Below, in pieces: positions 8,496-16,428 of a stretch of DNA of 17,893 nucleotides. The stretch lies in assembly GCA_013696965.1 (NCBI GenBank), contig JACCXN010000080.1, forward strand, positions 1 through 17,893, written 5' to 3'. This stretch comes from Bacteroidota bacterium. Lineage in GTDB: Bacteria; Bacteroidota; Bacteroidia; JACCXN01. A model generated the notes under the pieces. The model saw only the letters and a list, made by a program, of their open reading frames with translations. It did no database searches and was not told where the DNA came from. Made by a program: the position numbers and the translations under genes. Within the stretch, counting starts at the first letter, position 1, and each line of letters starts with the position of its first letter.

Positions 8496-8542
8496 GTGTC
8501 ATTGAAGAAAAAACAATGCTGTTTAAGGATTTTTAATGACAC
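8496..8542 (+). terminator. Stem-loop after the three-TM gene
   Basis: GTGTCATT (8496-8503) pairs with AATGACAC (8535-8542), and G-U pairs extend the stem to about 13 bp in RNA with a loop of about 21 nt. It starts 32 nt after the stop codon at 8464. A T-run lies inside the 3' arm and the sequence CTTTT follows. Probably a terminator or mRNA 3'-end structure, but it is not a classical one. Confidence 0.4.
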
Positions 8543-8779
8543 CTTTTAACTAAATGGGAAAACCATAGGGGTTAATTAAAAATTTTAATTTATTTCATCT
8601 AAAGCAATCATTCAAAACTAAAAACATGTTGGTATTTCACGCTCAATAACATTTAGTAATCTTAACCAATCAATTTTTTTTTCTGACTGCTTGATAATCC
8701 CACCTTTAATAATCCTTACTTCTTCCTTTTCATCTCTAGTTTAAACAATTTAAACACTTTAATAAAGGAGGTATTTTAT

Positions 8780-8911
8780 TTGCTTGATACATTTTACAGG
8801 ACAGAATACAATTTAAATGAGAAAAAATTACGAAAAAGGAAAAGTGAGGGAATAAGCAAGGATCAAAGCTTATTTATGCAGGAACATATATATAACTTTA
8901 AGAATTGTTAA
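8780..8911 (+). CDS. Possible small ORF with TTG start after a strong Shine-Dalgarno
   Basis: Within the 520-bp gap 8465-8984, a frame open from 8687 to 8911 includes a TTG at 8780 preceded by AAAGGAGGT (8764-8772), a near-perfect anti-16S match at a usable distance. The product would be 43 aa, basic in the middle (NEKKLRKRKSEGISKDQ), with no recognised family. Bacteroidota seldom depend on Shine-Dalgarno sequences, so this may be chance or foreign DNA. Otherwise the gap is AT-rich and shows no gene. Confidence 0.22.
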   Translation: MLDTFYRTEYNLNEKKLRKRKSEGISKDQSLFMQEHIYNFKNC

Positions 8912-8984
8912 CTTCTATATACTGTTGATTTTCTTTCTAATAACGGGAAAAAAAATTTCTTAATGTATCTTCAAAATTTAATTT

Positions 8985-9761
8985 ATGAAGAATAAAGAGA
9001 AGATAAAAAGATATCGATGGCTTATTAAATTAAGCAAGAGAACAGAAATTCCTTTAATAGTTCTTGGATTTGCCTGGATAATTTTACTTGTGGTAGATTT
9101 AATCTGGCAACTTACTCCTGTTTTACAATACATAGTATCTGCAATTTGGATAATTTTTATTTTTGATTTCCTGATAAAGTTTTTTTTAGCCCCAATTAAG
9201 TGGCTATTTCTTAAAAAGAATGTACTGACAATTATTTCCCTATTTATACCAGCTTTAAGAGTATTCCGAATTTTTGCAAGTCTTAGTTTGTTAAGATCAA
9301 TTGGTGTTATTAGAAGTATTCATGTAATTAGGATTATTGGCTCAGTTAATAGGGGAATGCGAGCACTTGGAAGAACCCTTGAACGCAGGGCTTTTGGCTA
9401 TGTGCTGATACTTACTTTAATGGTTTGCTTTGTTGGAGCTGCGGCAGTGTTTGCTTTTGAAAGGGAAACAGGAGCTTTTAATAATTACTGGGATGCATTA
9501 TGGTGGACAGCAATGCTTTTGACTACAATTGCCAGTGAAAATTGGCCGCAAACACCAGAGGGGAAAACGGTAACACTTTTGCTGGGTTTATACAGTCTTG
9601 GAGTTTTAGGTTATTTAACTGCCATGCTTGCCTCTTTTTTCATTGGACAGGATGCAACAGACAAAAAAGGAGAAATTGCTGGTGCATTACAGTTAGAAGA
9701 AATAACAAAAGAAATGAGACTTTTAAGAAAAGAGATTGAAAAATTAAATAAACAGGAATAG
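8985..9761 (+). CDS. Voltage-gated-like ion channel with noncanonical pore filter
   Basis: Inner-membrane six-helix cation channel subunit of the ion_trans superfamily, 258 aa. S1 is about 22-41, S2 47-68 and S3 79-91. S4 is about 92-118, with Arg at 92, 95, 104, 110 and 116 and His113, all on a three-residue register as in a voltage sensor. S5 is about 137-158, a pore helix covers 168-181, and S6 is 195-221. Residues 226-257 form a charged, probably coiled-coil tail. The pore sequence is LLTTIASENWPQTPEGK (178-194). The flanks match K+ channels (TT and the P.TPEGK turn), but the TVGYGD filter is replaced by TIASEN. Selectivity therefore cannot be assumed to be for potassium. The ATG at 8985 follows an AT-rich leader. 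It stands alone and faces the next gene convergently. Confidence 0.85.
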   Translation: MKNKEKIKRYRWLIKLSKRTEIPLIVLGFAWIILLVVDLIWQLTPVLQYIVSAIWIIFIFDFLIKFFLAPIKWLFLKKNVLTIISLFIPALRVFRIFASLSLLRSIGVIRSIHVIRIIGSVNRGMRALGRTLERRAFGYVLILTLMVCFVGAAAVFAFERETGAFNNYWDALWWTAMLLTTIASENWPQTPEGKTVTLLLGLYSLGVLGYLTAMLASFFIGQDATDKKGEIAGALQLEEITKEMRLLRKEIEKLNKQE

Positions 9762-9876
9762 ATGATCAAGTGACAATGGTGTTCCAAAAATTATAGAACA
9801 AGTTGGTATTGTTAACTAAAGAAAGCACTGATTTAAATTTACTTAAAACTGGTAGCTTGTCGCGACTTTTTCATTG

Positions 9877-10887
9877 CTATTTATCCCAAAATATATTGGA
9901 GTGAAATGTGAAAATTCCGCCCGGCAAAAATATAAATTGTTTTTCTTTTACAGATAAAGAATATCTCTGGCCAAAGATCTCCTCGTCCACATCGATTACA
10001 TCTAAAGGCAAAAATAGAGAGATTGCTTTAAGCTGCTGTTGCTGATCAAATACCATCCGCATCAGTTCAAAATTATAACATAGCCTTTCCTCATAACCAT
10101 GTTCACCTGAAACTGATGTAGGATAACCTGTAATTAAGGAAATTTCTTTTAATTGCAGGGATGAATTATAATAATAAACCAATCTGTTGCCAAAGCTTTC
10201 TAGGTTATCAACCGCTATTTTTTTTTCATATACAACATGGGTGGAATCATAGGAATAAAATGATTTTTTTGCAGTTAAAAGTTGAATGTTAGCACTATCA
10301 AGGTAAGAAAATTCATCAATTGGAACCTTTAGCCTGTTAAATGTTTCATGATTGTAAAAACGAATGCCATTCAGATTGCCAGAATTGAATGAAAAGGCCA
10401 ATGTATCTGTGATATTGTTCTTCAATTCTTTATAATTTACAAAATGTTGAAAAAAAGGATCTACAATAGAAATTTTCAATAAAACACCTTGGTTAAATTC
10501 CAAAAGCAGTTTAATATCAGAACCTTCAGCACTGATCTCAACAATACTATCTAATTTCCCTTTATGTACTTTAATGCTTTTCTGGGATTCAGGAAATATT
10601 TCACCGTAACTGTTATTCCAGTAGGAATAATAATTACCTGTAACTTCACCATTTACAATAGTGCCATTGAATAACAAGGGTTTATCATCACCAGGATATT
10701 GGAAAACATACGATCCATTTTTAAAGCTTTTGCCTTTAATTTTAATTATTGGAATTGAGTTATATAGTTCAAGGTATTTACTGGTATCTAATTCGAAAGG
10801 GTCAACTTGAACCAAAACCTGTGCAAGGCAAATTCGCTGGTTAAATAAGAGGAGAAAGAAAAGGAAAAACCAAAAGAAATTTCGCAT
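9877..10887 (-). CDS. Exported hypothetical protein
   Basis: Protein of unknown function, 336 aa from the ATG at 10887. This start is chosen because it opens directly onto a strong signal peptide, MRNFFWFFLFFLLLF, ending at LAQ. The frame also runs upstream to an ATG at 10977, but those 30 residues are Cys- and Gln-rich and would bury the signal peptide. The mature part is beta-rich. It includes a MORN-like stretch (FNGTIVNGEVTGNYYSYW) and many Tyr/Phe residues, and it ends FTFHSNIFWDK. There is no T9SS tail and no lipobox. It is probably periplasmic or surface-located. It lies 167 bp downstream of the hydrolase gene on the same strand. Confidence 0.65.
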   Translation of the reverse strand: MRNFFWFFLFFLLLFNQRICLAQVLVQVDPFELDTSKYLELYNSIPIIKIKGKSFKNGSYVFQYPGDDKPLLFNGTIVNGEVTGNYYSYWNNSYGEIFPESQKSIKVHKGKLDSIVEISAEGSDIKLLLEFNQGVLLKISIVDPFFQHFVNYKELKNNITDTLAFSFNSGNLNGIRFYNHETFNRLKVPIDEFSYLDSANIQLLTAKKSFYSYDSTHVVYEKKIAVDNLESFGNRLVYYYNSSLQLKEISLITGYPTSVSGEHGYEERLCYNFELMRMVFDQQQQLKAISLFLPLDVIDVDEEIFGQRYSLSVKEKQFIFLPGGIFTFHSNIFWDK

Positions 10888-11054
10888 TATCAGATAGAAA
10901 TAAGTATTTAAAAAGAATAAGCAATTGGACAATTTGTAGCATTGGCAATCTTGTTTCTGTTGGCTAATATAACACAAAATGTAATACTACAATGACAAGT
11001 TGCGTGACTATTTTAAACACCTCAAAAATGCAGTATTGCCAGTGATTTGGCTTT

Positions 11055-12107
11055 TCATTTTGCACTTTTTGTCCATTCTATTATTTCTTTAATTACATCG
11101 GTCCAATGATTCCTATTTTTAAAATCAGGCCTTCCATCCTTTACTTCAAAAAAATTGTGGTCTAAGCCAACATATGGTTTTAGTGTAAGGTTACTTTTTT
11201 GGTGTTGAATGAAACTAATAGGAAGTAAATCACAGTTTTCCAAAATAATGTCTTCTGTGCCATAGCCAACAAAAATTGGTATATTAATGTTTAAAAGATA
11301 TGGAATATAATCTATTGAAAAAGTTGTAATGGAATTGTTGCCGTTTTCAAAGTCCTTAGGTTTTTGATTAATTTCTGTCCATCTCTCATAAAGTTCGTCA
11401 ATATTGGACTTATACTCCTCCCCTGTTATTTTATTTGTTTTTAATTTTTGTCTTTCACGTCTAACATATTCATCATATCGTCCAAAAGCATTGAAACCTA
11501 GCAATGAAACTGTTGAAATATTACTATTTTCAGAAGCAACTACAGCTGCAATTTTCGCACCCTGTGAATGACCGATTAAATGAATGCTGTCATTTTTAAA
11601 CCATTCTTTTTTTTGCAAGTCCGAAATAACCTGATTTGTTCTGTTTACATAATTTTCCAGATAATTGTCTTTCAAATATTCTTGCTTAAAAGTGTTTTCT
11701 TTTACAGTATCAACTATATAGCAATATTCCTGATTTAAGTTCTTTTGCCCTGCAACAATTGGTGTTTTTGGCATCGAAATCTCTATCAAATGATAATAGG
11801 CTATAAATTCTGAATATTCAAAGGGAATATTGATGTGTTTAAAATCAACAAAATCAAAAATCAAAGGCACAGGTAAAGAGCCTTGTAAAAACAATATAAT
11901 AGGTTTAGATGATAAAGTGTCAGTTCCAATTTTTATGTATTCTATCGTGTCATTTTCAGTATAAATGGAATATGAAAAGACATCAATTCCATCAATTTTT
12001 CTTGATATTGAAGGCTTATTCTTTGCGTTTTTATCTACCTGTCTGTCTGGTTGAATAGTGTTGCAAGCCAAAATAATTAAGGTTAATATGACAACAAATA
12101 TTTTCAT
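11055..12107 (-). CDS. Alpha/beta-hydrolase lipoprotein
   Basis: Predicted serine hydrolase anchored in the envelope; the substrate is unknown. Residues 1-14 form a lipoprotein signal with a short lipobox (LIILAC, Cys15). The fold shows an oxyanion-side strand IILFLQGS (70-77), the nucleophile elbow GHSQGA with Ser181, an acid at Asp286 in GYGTEDII, and His317 in GLDHNFF. The triad is complete, and the order and spacing fit esterases or peptidases of the alpha/beta-hydrolase superfamily. The 350-aa length includes a helical cap at about 205-260. A -7 element lies 33 nt upstream. No neighbour suggests a pathway. Confidence 0.82.
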   Translation of the reverse strand: MKIFVVILTLIILACNTIQPDRQVDKNAKNKPSISRKIDGIDVFSYSIYTENDTIEYIKIGTDTLSSKPIILFLQGSLPVPLIFDFVDFKHINIPFEYSEFIAYYHLIEISMPKTPIVAGQKNLNQEYCYIVDTVKENTFKQEYLKDNYLENYVNRTNQVISDLQKKEWFKNDSIHLIGHSQGAKIAAVVASENSNISTVSLLGFNAFGRYDEYVRRERQKLKTNKITGEEYKSNIDELYERWTEINQKPKDFENGNNSITTFSIDYIPYLLNINIPIFVGYGTEDIILENCDLLPISFIQHQKSNLTLKPYVGLDHNFFEVKDGRPDFKNRNHWTDVIKEIIEWTKSAK

Positions 12108-12139
12108 TTAAAAATTTAGTAAGTTGCTTTATACTATTG

Positions 12140-12147
12140 CAAACTTA
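12140..12147 (-). promoter_or_regulatory. -7 element of the hydrolase gene
   Basis: Minus-strand TAAGTTTG matches TAnnTTTG and lies 33 nt before the ATG at 12107. No TTG is seen at -33. Confidence 0.4.
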
Positions 12148-12188
12148 ATGTTTTTTCGCAGTTTTCTCTAAATTTAAAGCCGAATCCT

Positions 12189-12231
12189 GGGCTGGGGAAA
12201 GCCCTCTTTTGTTTTTGCTGGGCGTCAGCAT
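12189..12231 (+). repeat. Pair of GC-richer stem-loops in the hydrolase / DUF2490 gap
   Basis: The gap 12108-12484 (377 bp) holds no convincing gene. In it, GGGCT (12189-12193) pairs with AGCCC (12200-12204) and is followed by TCTTTTGTTTTT. A second hairpin, TGCTG (12217-12221) with CAGCA (12227-12231), follows at once. Read on the plus strand the first looks like a terminator, yet no plus-strand gene ends here. It could be an intergenic repeat unit or part of an unannotated RNA. Confidence 0.35.
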
Positions 12232-12484
12232 TTGACGGGTAAAAAAAATAAATATGTGATTTGCATGCTAAAAAATGAATTTCAAAAAGTGCATGGGGGA
12301 TAAATAAAGGATAGGTAAAGAACAATTCGAATTATTAGGGAAATTTATGAAAAACCTCCCTCCTAGGCTTTCTCGTAATTAAATTAGGTAGAAAAATAAA
12401 TAATTGTTTCGGTTTCCATTACGCTTTGCATAACGGTTTACAAGGTTTGAGATAAAAAACGAAAAAGTCAAAAAAGGCCAGCTA

Positions 12485-13195
12485 TCATTCTTTTTTTCTG
12501 AAATCAATGTTATAAAAAATCGCTGCCTGTAAATAGTGTTTTGTAGTTGTGTTTACTGTTTGAGCAAGGTATCCTATCTGAATGTTTGCATTTGGGATAA
12601 ATTGATAGCCAATTGCTCCGTACAAACGGTTTCTATCGAATGGCGGGGATGAAAAATGAATAAATACTTCATCATATAAGCTCAGAAATAAGGTGTTTTT
12701 TTCTATTTTTTGTTTATTCAGAGGTACAGTTATCCTAAGTAAATATCTTATTCTGTTCAGGTATTGGATATTGTCATTTGTCTGCTTCCATCGCTGCTCA
12801 AGGCGATAGCGGTGTTCAAAAATAAACCTTCCTAAATTGTTACGCATAAGAAACTGTTGCCAAATTCTATTTTCGGAACTATGGGGACTTTCCATCAACT
12901 CATCATTGTCAGTATAACTATTTACACGGGCATATCCTGCCGATAAACTGGATGAAGATTGCAAATGAAAATTTATTCCACTCCTGAGTAGAATCTGTTC
13001 TGCTTCATCAAAAATCCCATAGTCTCGGTATTGAGCCTCTGTATGAATACTCCATTTATCGTGCAGGCGAAGTTGTCCGAAAAACATGGTCCAGTTTCCG
13101 GTTTTGTTAGATGATGATTGAGAAAATGCAGAAACATTTATCAAAAATAAAAAAAGGCAAAGTGCATGTGTTAATTTATTTAAATGTTTATTCAT
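12485..13195 (-). CDS. DUF2490 family outer-membrane protein
   Basis: Probable outer-membrane beta-barrel of the DUF2490 family, 236 aa. Residues 1-26 are a signal peptide ending at FSQ. The mature part has alternating strands typical of the family: WTMFFGQLRLHDKWSIHTEAQ near the N-terminus, FIFEHRYRLEQRW in the middle, and RNRLYGAIGYQF and IQIGYLAQ toward the C-terminus. The gene starts inside the carbonic anhydrase stop region, overlapping it by 8 nt (ATGAATAA), so the two are co-translated. In this setting it might pass or bind small anions, but that is inference; DUF2490 has no settled function. Confidence 0.75.
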   Translation of the reverse strand: MNKHLNKLTHALCLFLFLINVSAFSQSSSNKTGNWTMFFGQLRLHDKWSIHTEAQYRDYGIFDEAEQILLRSGINFHLQSSSSLSAGYARVNSYTDNDELMESPHSSENRIWQQFLMRNNLGRFIFEHRYRLEQRWKQTNDNIQYLNRIRYLLRITVPLNKQKIEKNTLFLSLYDEVFIHFSSPPFDRNRLYGAIGYQFIPNANIQIGYLAQTVNTTTKHYLQAAIFYNIDFRKKE

Positions 13196-13847
13196 TTACC
13201 CATTGCGAAATTGCACTCATTGTTTCAGTATAAAATATTACCTCACCTGTTGAAATATCATGCGTGCCACCAACAATTCCTATTTGTCCGTTTTCAATCA
13301 TTTCTTTTAAAATCGGGCTTCGTTCCATAATATTTTTAACGGTTAGTTTTACATTAATAGTTGCTACCTTTTCTACAAAATCAGCATTGCCGGAATTCCG
13401 ATTGTTTTCCACCGTCTTTTCCTCCTCAACGGCAGGTCTTATTTTAGCCAACAATGCAGTTAAGTTGCCCATTTCCACATGGTCGCAAGCGCCTTTTACC
13501 GCACCACATTTTGTATGACCTAACACAACAATGATTTTAGCACCTGCCACTTTACAGCCAAATTCCATGCTACCCAAAATATCTTCGTTGATAATGTTTC
13601 CGGCAATACGAACACTAAACACATCTCCTAGTCCCTGGTCAAATATCAATTCAGCAGAGGTTCTGCTGTCAATACAACTTAGAATTACTGCAAAAGGATG
13701 TTGTCCATCTGATGTTTCATTTGCCTGTTGCAAAAGATTCCGGTTTACTTTAAGATTATTTACAAATCTTTTGTTTCCCTCCATTAATAAATTTAATGCC
13801 ATTGAAGGTGAAATAGCTGTTTGCATTTCTTTTGTTAGTGTTTTCAT
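13188..13847 (-). CDS. Beta-class carbonic anhydrase
   Basis: Zinc enzyme that interconverts CO2 and HCO3-. At 219 aa it is normal for the class. The zinc ligands are Cys58 (SCIDSR), His111 and Cys114 (GHTKCGAVKGA), with the catalytic Asp60/Arg62 dyad intact. The core VRIAGNIINEDILGSMEFG (79-97) is typical. There is no signal peptide, so it is cytoplasmic. It lies 28 nt after sulP and overlaps the DUF2490 gene, forming an operon. SulP-carbonic anhydrase pairs and fusions are a known arrangement for bicarbonate uptake and CO2 retention. The ATG at 13847 follows a long A-rich leader. Confidence 0.95.
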   Translation of the reverse strand: MKTLTKEMQTAISPSMALNLLMEGNKRFVNNLKVNRNLLQQANETSDGQHPFAVILSCIDSRTSAELIFDQGLGDVFSVRIAGNIINEDILGSMEFGCKVAGAKIIVVLGHTKCGAVKGACDHVEMGNLTALLAKIRPAVEEEKTVENNRNSGNADFVEKVATINVKLTVKNIMERSPILKEMIENGQIGIVGGTHDISTGEVIFYTETMSAISQWVNE

Positions 13848-13875
13848 TTTTTTTTGTTTTTTTTATGGTTAATAC

Positions 13876-15414
13876 TTAGTTTAAATTTATGCCCTTTACT
13901 TCAAGGGTTATTCCTATTGTTTTTGCGTGTATTTGAAAATTCTGAATGATTTCAATAACATCGTAGTGGATGGATTTTGATTTTGTTCCGTCAATAATAA
14001 CTTTTGAATTTGCCGGAATGTGGTTGAGCATTTGTAAAATGTTGCCTTTATTCAGAAATGAAACTTCTTCTGAAAGCACAATTAAATGCTCATGATTTGG
14101 ATGTTTTTCTTCCTTGGTATTGTAAAAAGGATTTCTGAAATTGTTACGCAGGATATAAAAAATTGCCACAGCCATTCCGATAGCAATTCCTTTTAAAAGG
14201 TCGGTTAAAAGTATTCCCACTATGGTTGCAATAAAAGGAACAAACTGTTCCCAACCTTGTTTATACACTTGCTTAAATAATGCTGGCTTTGCCAATTTAT
14301 ACCCAACCACAAAAAGAATTGAGGCAAGCGTAGCGAGTGGAATCATATTAAGAAGTGCTGGAATTGTTATTGCACTTATCAGTAAGAAGAAACCATGTAA
14401 AATAGCCGACACCTTGGTTTTGCCGCCAAATGTGATGTTTGCACTACTGCGAACAATAACCTGCGTAAGTGGTAATCCTCCAATAAGACCGGATATAATA
14501 TTACCAATGCCTTGTGCTTTTAATTCTCTGTTTGTTGGCGTGATTCTTTTATAAGGATCGAGTTTGTCGGTAGCTTCTACACAAAGCAAGGTTTCTAAAC
14601 TGGCAACTATAGCAATCACAACTGCTATAATATATACATCGGGGTTTTTCCATGCAGACAAATCAGGAAGAGTGAATTGTCTGAAAAATTCCCCTATACT
14701 TGATGCCACCGGAATTTGAACAATTTGTTTTTCCCCCAAACTAAAAGGGAGTAAATTATTTTGAAACAAATAGTTTAAAAGTATTCCTGCAAAAACTGCC
14801 ACAAGAGGCCCGTTAATCAAATTGAACACTTTATGTTTTTTCATCAGCACATAGTCCCAAAAAACAAGAATCAACAATGAGATTACTGTAACTAATACTG
14901 CCCCTGGTGTAATATAATTGAGCGTGTTGAATAGTGCAGAAAAGGTATTTTGTCCGTCAGGTTGGATAAAAGCAACATCGCCTTCAAAGTCGGTATCGTA
15001 ACCGAAGGCGTGTGGAATTTGCTTGAGAATAATAAGCAAGCCAATACCAGTTAGCATTCCTTTAATAACCGATGAAGGAAAATAATAGGCTATGGTTCCC
15101 AATTTCAAATAGCCCAATATTACCTGAATTACACCTGCTAAAACTACAGCAAGTAAAAATGCCTCCCATGAACCTCCAAGTGTAGCAATGGAACTTAGTA
15201 CAATTACTGCAAGTCCTGCTGCGGGACCGCTCACTCCCAATGGAGAGCCGCTTGCCTTACCCACAACAATACCACCAACAATACCTGCTATAATTCCTGC
15301 AAACAAAGGTGCTCCTGATGCAAGGGCAATTCCTAAACATAAAGGAACTGCAACAAAAAACACGACTATACTCGCTGGCAAATCGTTTTTGAGGTCTTTA
15401 AAGAGATTTTTCAT
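13876..15414 (-). CDS. SulP family anion transporter (probable bicarbonate transporter)
   Basis: Inner-membrane SLC26/SulP transporter, 512 aa from the ATG at 15414. That start is chosen because MKNLFKDLKNDLPASIVVFF is the typical SulP N-terminus and a TAnnTTTG element lies 24 nt upstream. The frame extends to 15555, but the extra 47 residues look non-coding. About 12 hydrophobic segments span residues 14-423, including the family segment LFAGIIAGIVGGIVVG (37-52) and GVSGPAAGLAVIV (60-72). Residues about 440-512 are a STAS domain (EHLIVLSEEVSFLNKGN, then KVIIDGTKSKSIHYDVIEII). The following gene is a carbonic anhydrase, so bicarbonate is the likeliest substrate, although sulfate cannot be excluded from sequence alone. 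Confidence 0.93.
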   Translation of the reverse strand: MKNLFKDLKNDLPASIVVFFVAVPLCLGIALASGAPLFAGIIAGIVGGIVVGKASGSPLGVSGPAAGLAVIVLSSIATLGGSWEAFLLAVVLAGVIQVILGYLKLGTIAYYFPSSVIKGMLTGIGLLIILKQIPHAFGYDTDFEGDVAFIQPDGQNTFSALFNTLNYITPGAVLVTVISLLILVFWDYVLMKKHKVFNLINGPLVAVFAGILLNYLFQNNLLPFSLGEKQIVQIPVASSIGEFFRQFTLPDLSAWKNPDVYIIAVVIAIVASLETLLCVEATDKLDPYKRITPTNRELKAQGIGNIISGLIGGLPLTQVIVRSSANITFGGKTKVSAILHGFFLLISAITIPALLNMIPLATLASILFVVGYKLAKPALFKQVYKQGWEQFVPFIATIVGILLTDLLKGIAIGMAVAIFYILRNNFRNPFYNTKEEKHPNHEHLIVLSEEVSFLNKGNILQMLNHIPANSKVIIDGTKSKSIHYDVIEIIQNFQIHAKTIGITLEVKGINLN

Positions 15415-15437
15415 AAAGTGATTATAATATTTCGAAA

Positions 15438-15445
15438 CAAAGGTA
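15438..15445 (-). promoter_or_regulatory. -7 element of the sulP operon
   Basis: Minus-strand TACCTTTG matches TAnnTTTG. It lies 24 nt before the ATG at 15414 and inside the longer frame, which supports the downstream start. Confidence 0.5.
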
Positions 15446-15715
15446 GTAATAATATTCAACAAAGTAGTATTGCTATCATTAAAAATACTTTTACAATTAA
15501 AAACGCTATTGCAAGTCGTTAATTGTTGGAGTTGTATTTTGGAAATATGCTGCAAAGGACCTGAATTTAACGATAAGAGAGTATTTTATGGGTTTAACTT
15601 AAAGACTAAAATTCTAAAAAAGAAGAACCAATATTCGATTTCAATCTTCAAGAGATTAAACAGTTTGCAGTTAATAATAATGTGAGTATAACAAGAAAAA
15701 CTTAAAAGAAAGACC

Positions 15716-15736
15716 AGTTACCCTTGCAGCAAACCT
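15716..15736 (+). repeat. 21-bp direct repeat, copy 1 (transposase tail)
   Basis: AGTTACCCTTGCAGCAAACC plus one T; 20 of 21 bases match copy 2 at 16849-16869. On the minus strand it directly follows, and shares the first base of, the stop of the transposase remnant. The same frame beyond that stop reads GLLQG then stop. Confidence 0.7.
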
Positions 15737-15879
15737 TAAATTCTTTCATCCAATTTTACCGGACTTTGTTCATTTGCACTACTCAATCTCCATTCATAAG
15801 GATAGTTTACAAACCAAGCTTCTACCGGATTATCATGAATATAATCCTCTTTTTGCTGGATCATCTTATTGCTGTAAAT
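15736..15879 (-). pseudogene. REP-associated (Y1/IS200-like) transposase, C-terminal remnant
   Basis: A minus-strand frame ending at 15736 reads IYSNKMIQQKEDYIHDNPVE, then AWFVNYPYEWRLSSANE. This is the well-conserved C-terminal part of REP-associated tyrosine transposases: the KxxYIHxNPVxAGxV helix and the WRxSSA motif. Upstream the frame stays open to about 15960 but the protein becomes hydrophobic and unrelated. The catalytic HxH and the nucleophilic tyrosine region are therefore missing. The tail beyond the stop (GLLQG) suggests that the stop itself is a mutation. A full gene would be about 200-250 codons; fewer than 50 remain. It cannot be active. Confidence 0.8.
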
Positions 15880-16428
15880 GAAAAACAGAATCACTAAGAA
15901 GACTATAACTCCTACTCTTTCGTAATATTTGAGGAAATTTAAGCAAGGAGAAAAACAATGCTAAAAAGAGAAAATATAATAGAATTATTAAAGAATTTGA
16001 AGTTTGTCAAAAAAGGAAGTAGCTGCTTTTCGCTTAGGCCTTAAAAGTTTTAGTCCTGAAATTATTTGGACAAGCATAGGGCCTAACTATATTGTTTCAT
16101 AAAAGGATATTACGGTAAAATGCCACAAAAATTCAACAATTCTCTTTGCTTATCTTGGACAAATACGCTCCACAAATGATTAAATAAATGAAGCCTTACA
16201 AAATTGCAATTATCATCCCGAAATAAAATGCGGTCTTTAAATTCAAAATAGTTGTCTGTTAGGGTATTGTTAATCTCATCTTTTTAATTTTGTGCACAAG
16301 TGGTTTTTGTATTTGCAAAAGCACACTTTTTATTTAATTTCCCATTTCTTCCTCATAAAGTACATAGATTGATTCCGTACAATATTGGTAGCAGTGTATC
16401 TTTCTGTCCTGAAGTTTTTCATTCGTTT
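15880..16428. other. Degenerate gap before DUF2200
   Basis: About 550 bp with no secure gene. An ATG at 15958, preceded by AAGGAG (15944-15949), opens a 28-codon frame to 16044. Removing one A from the run 16009-16014 extends it to 47 codons ending at 16102 (KKEVAAFRLGLKSFSPEIIW). On the minus strand, 16110-16283 is open for 57 codons with a protein-like composition (FEFKDRILFRDDNCNFVRLH) but no start codon. Both look like gene debris, consistent with the transposase remnant next to them. Confidence 0.35.

Noticed and set aside
9840-9876. GTCGCGAC followed by TTTTT as a terminator of the channel gene
   Set aside because: The palindrome has no room for a loop; only a 3-bp stem could form.
10888-10977. 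Longer N-terminus for the exported protein
   Set aside because: It would place 30 Cys/Gln-rich residues before an otherwise perfect signal peptide.
12134-12325. 63-codon minus-strand frame
   Set aside because: Low-complexity translation crossing two stem-loops and the hydrolase -7 element; no start context.
13531-13872. 113-codon plus-strand frame
   Set aside because: Antisense shadow of the carbonic anhydrase gene, whose zinc ligands and motifs are unmistakable.
15415-15555. Longer SulP N-terminus from an ATG at 15555
   Set aside because: The 47 extra residues have no SulP character, the family N-terminus begins at 15414, and a promoter element lies inside the extension.
15470-15685. 71-codon plus-strand frame upstream of sulP
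   Set aside because: Compositionally like noncoding AT-rich DNA, no family features, and overlaps the sulP upstream region.
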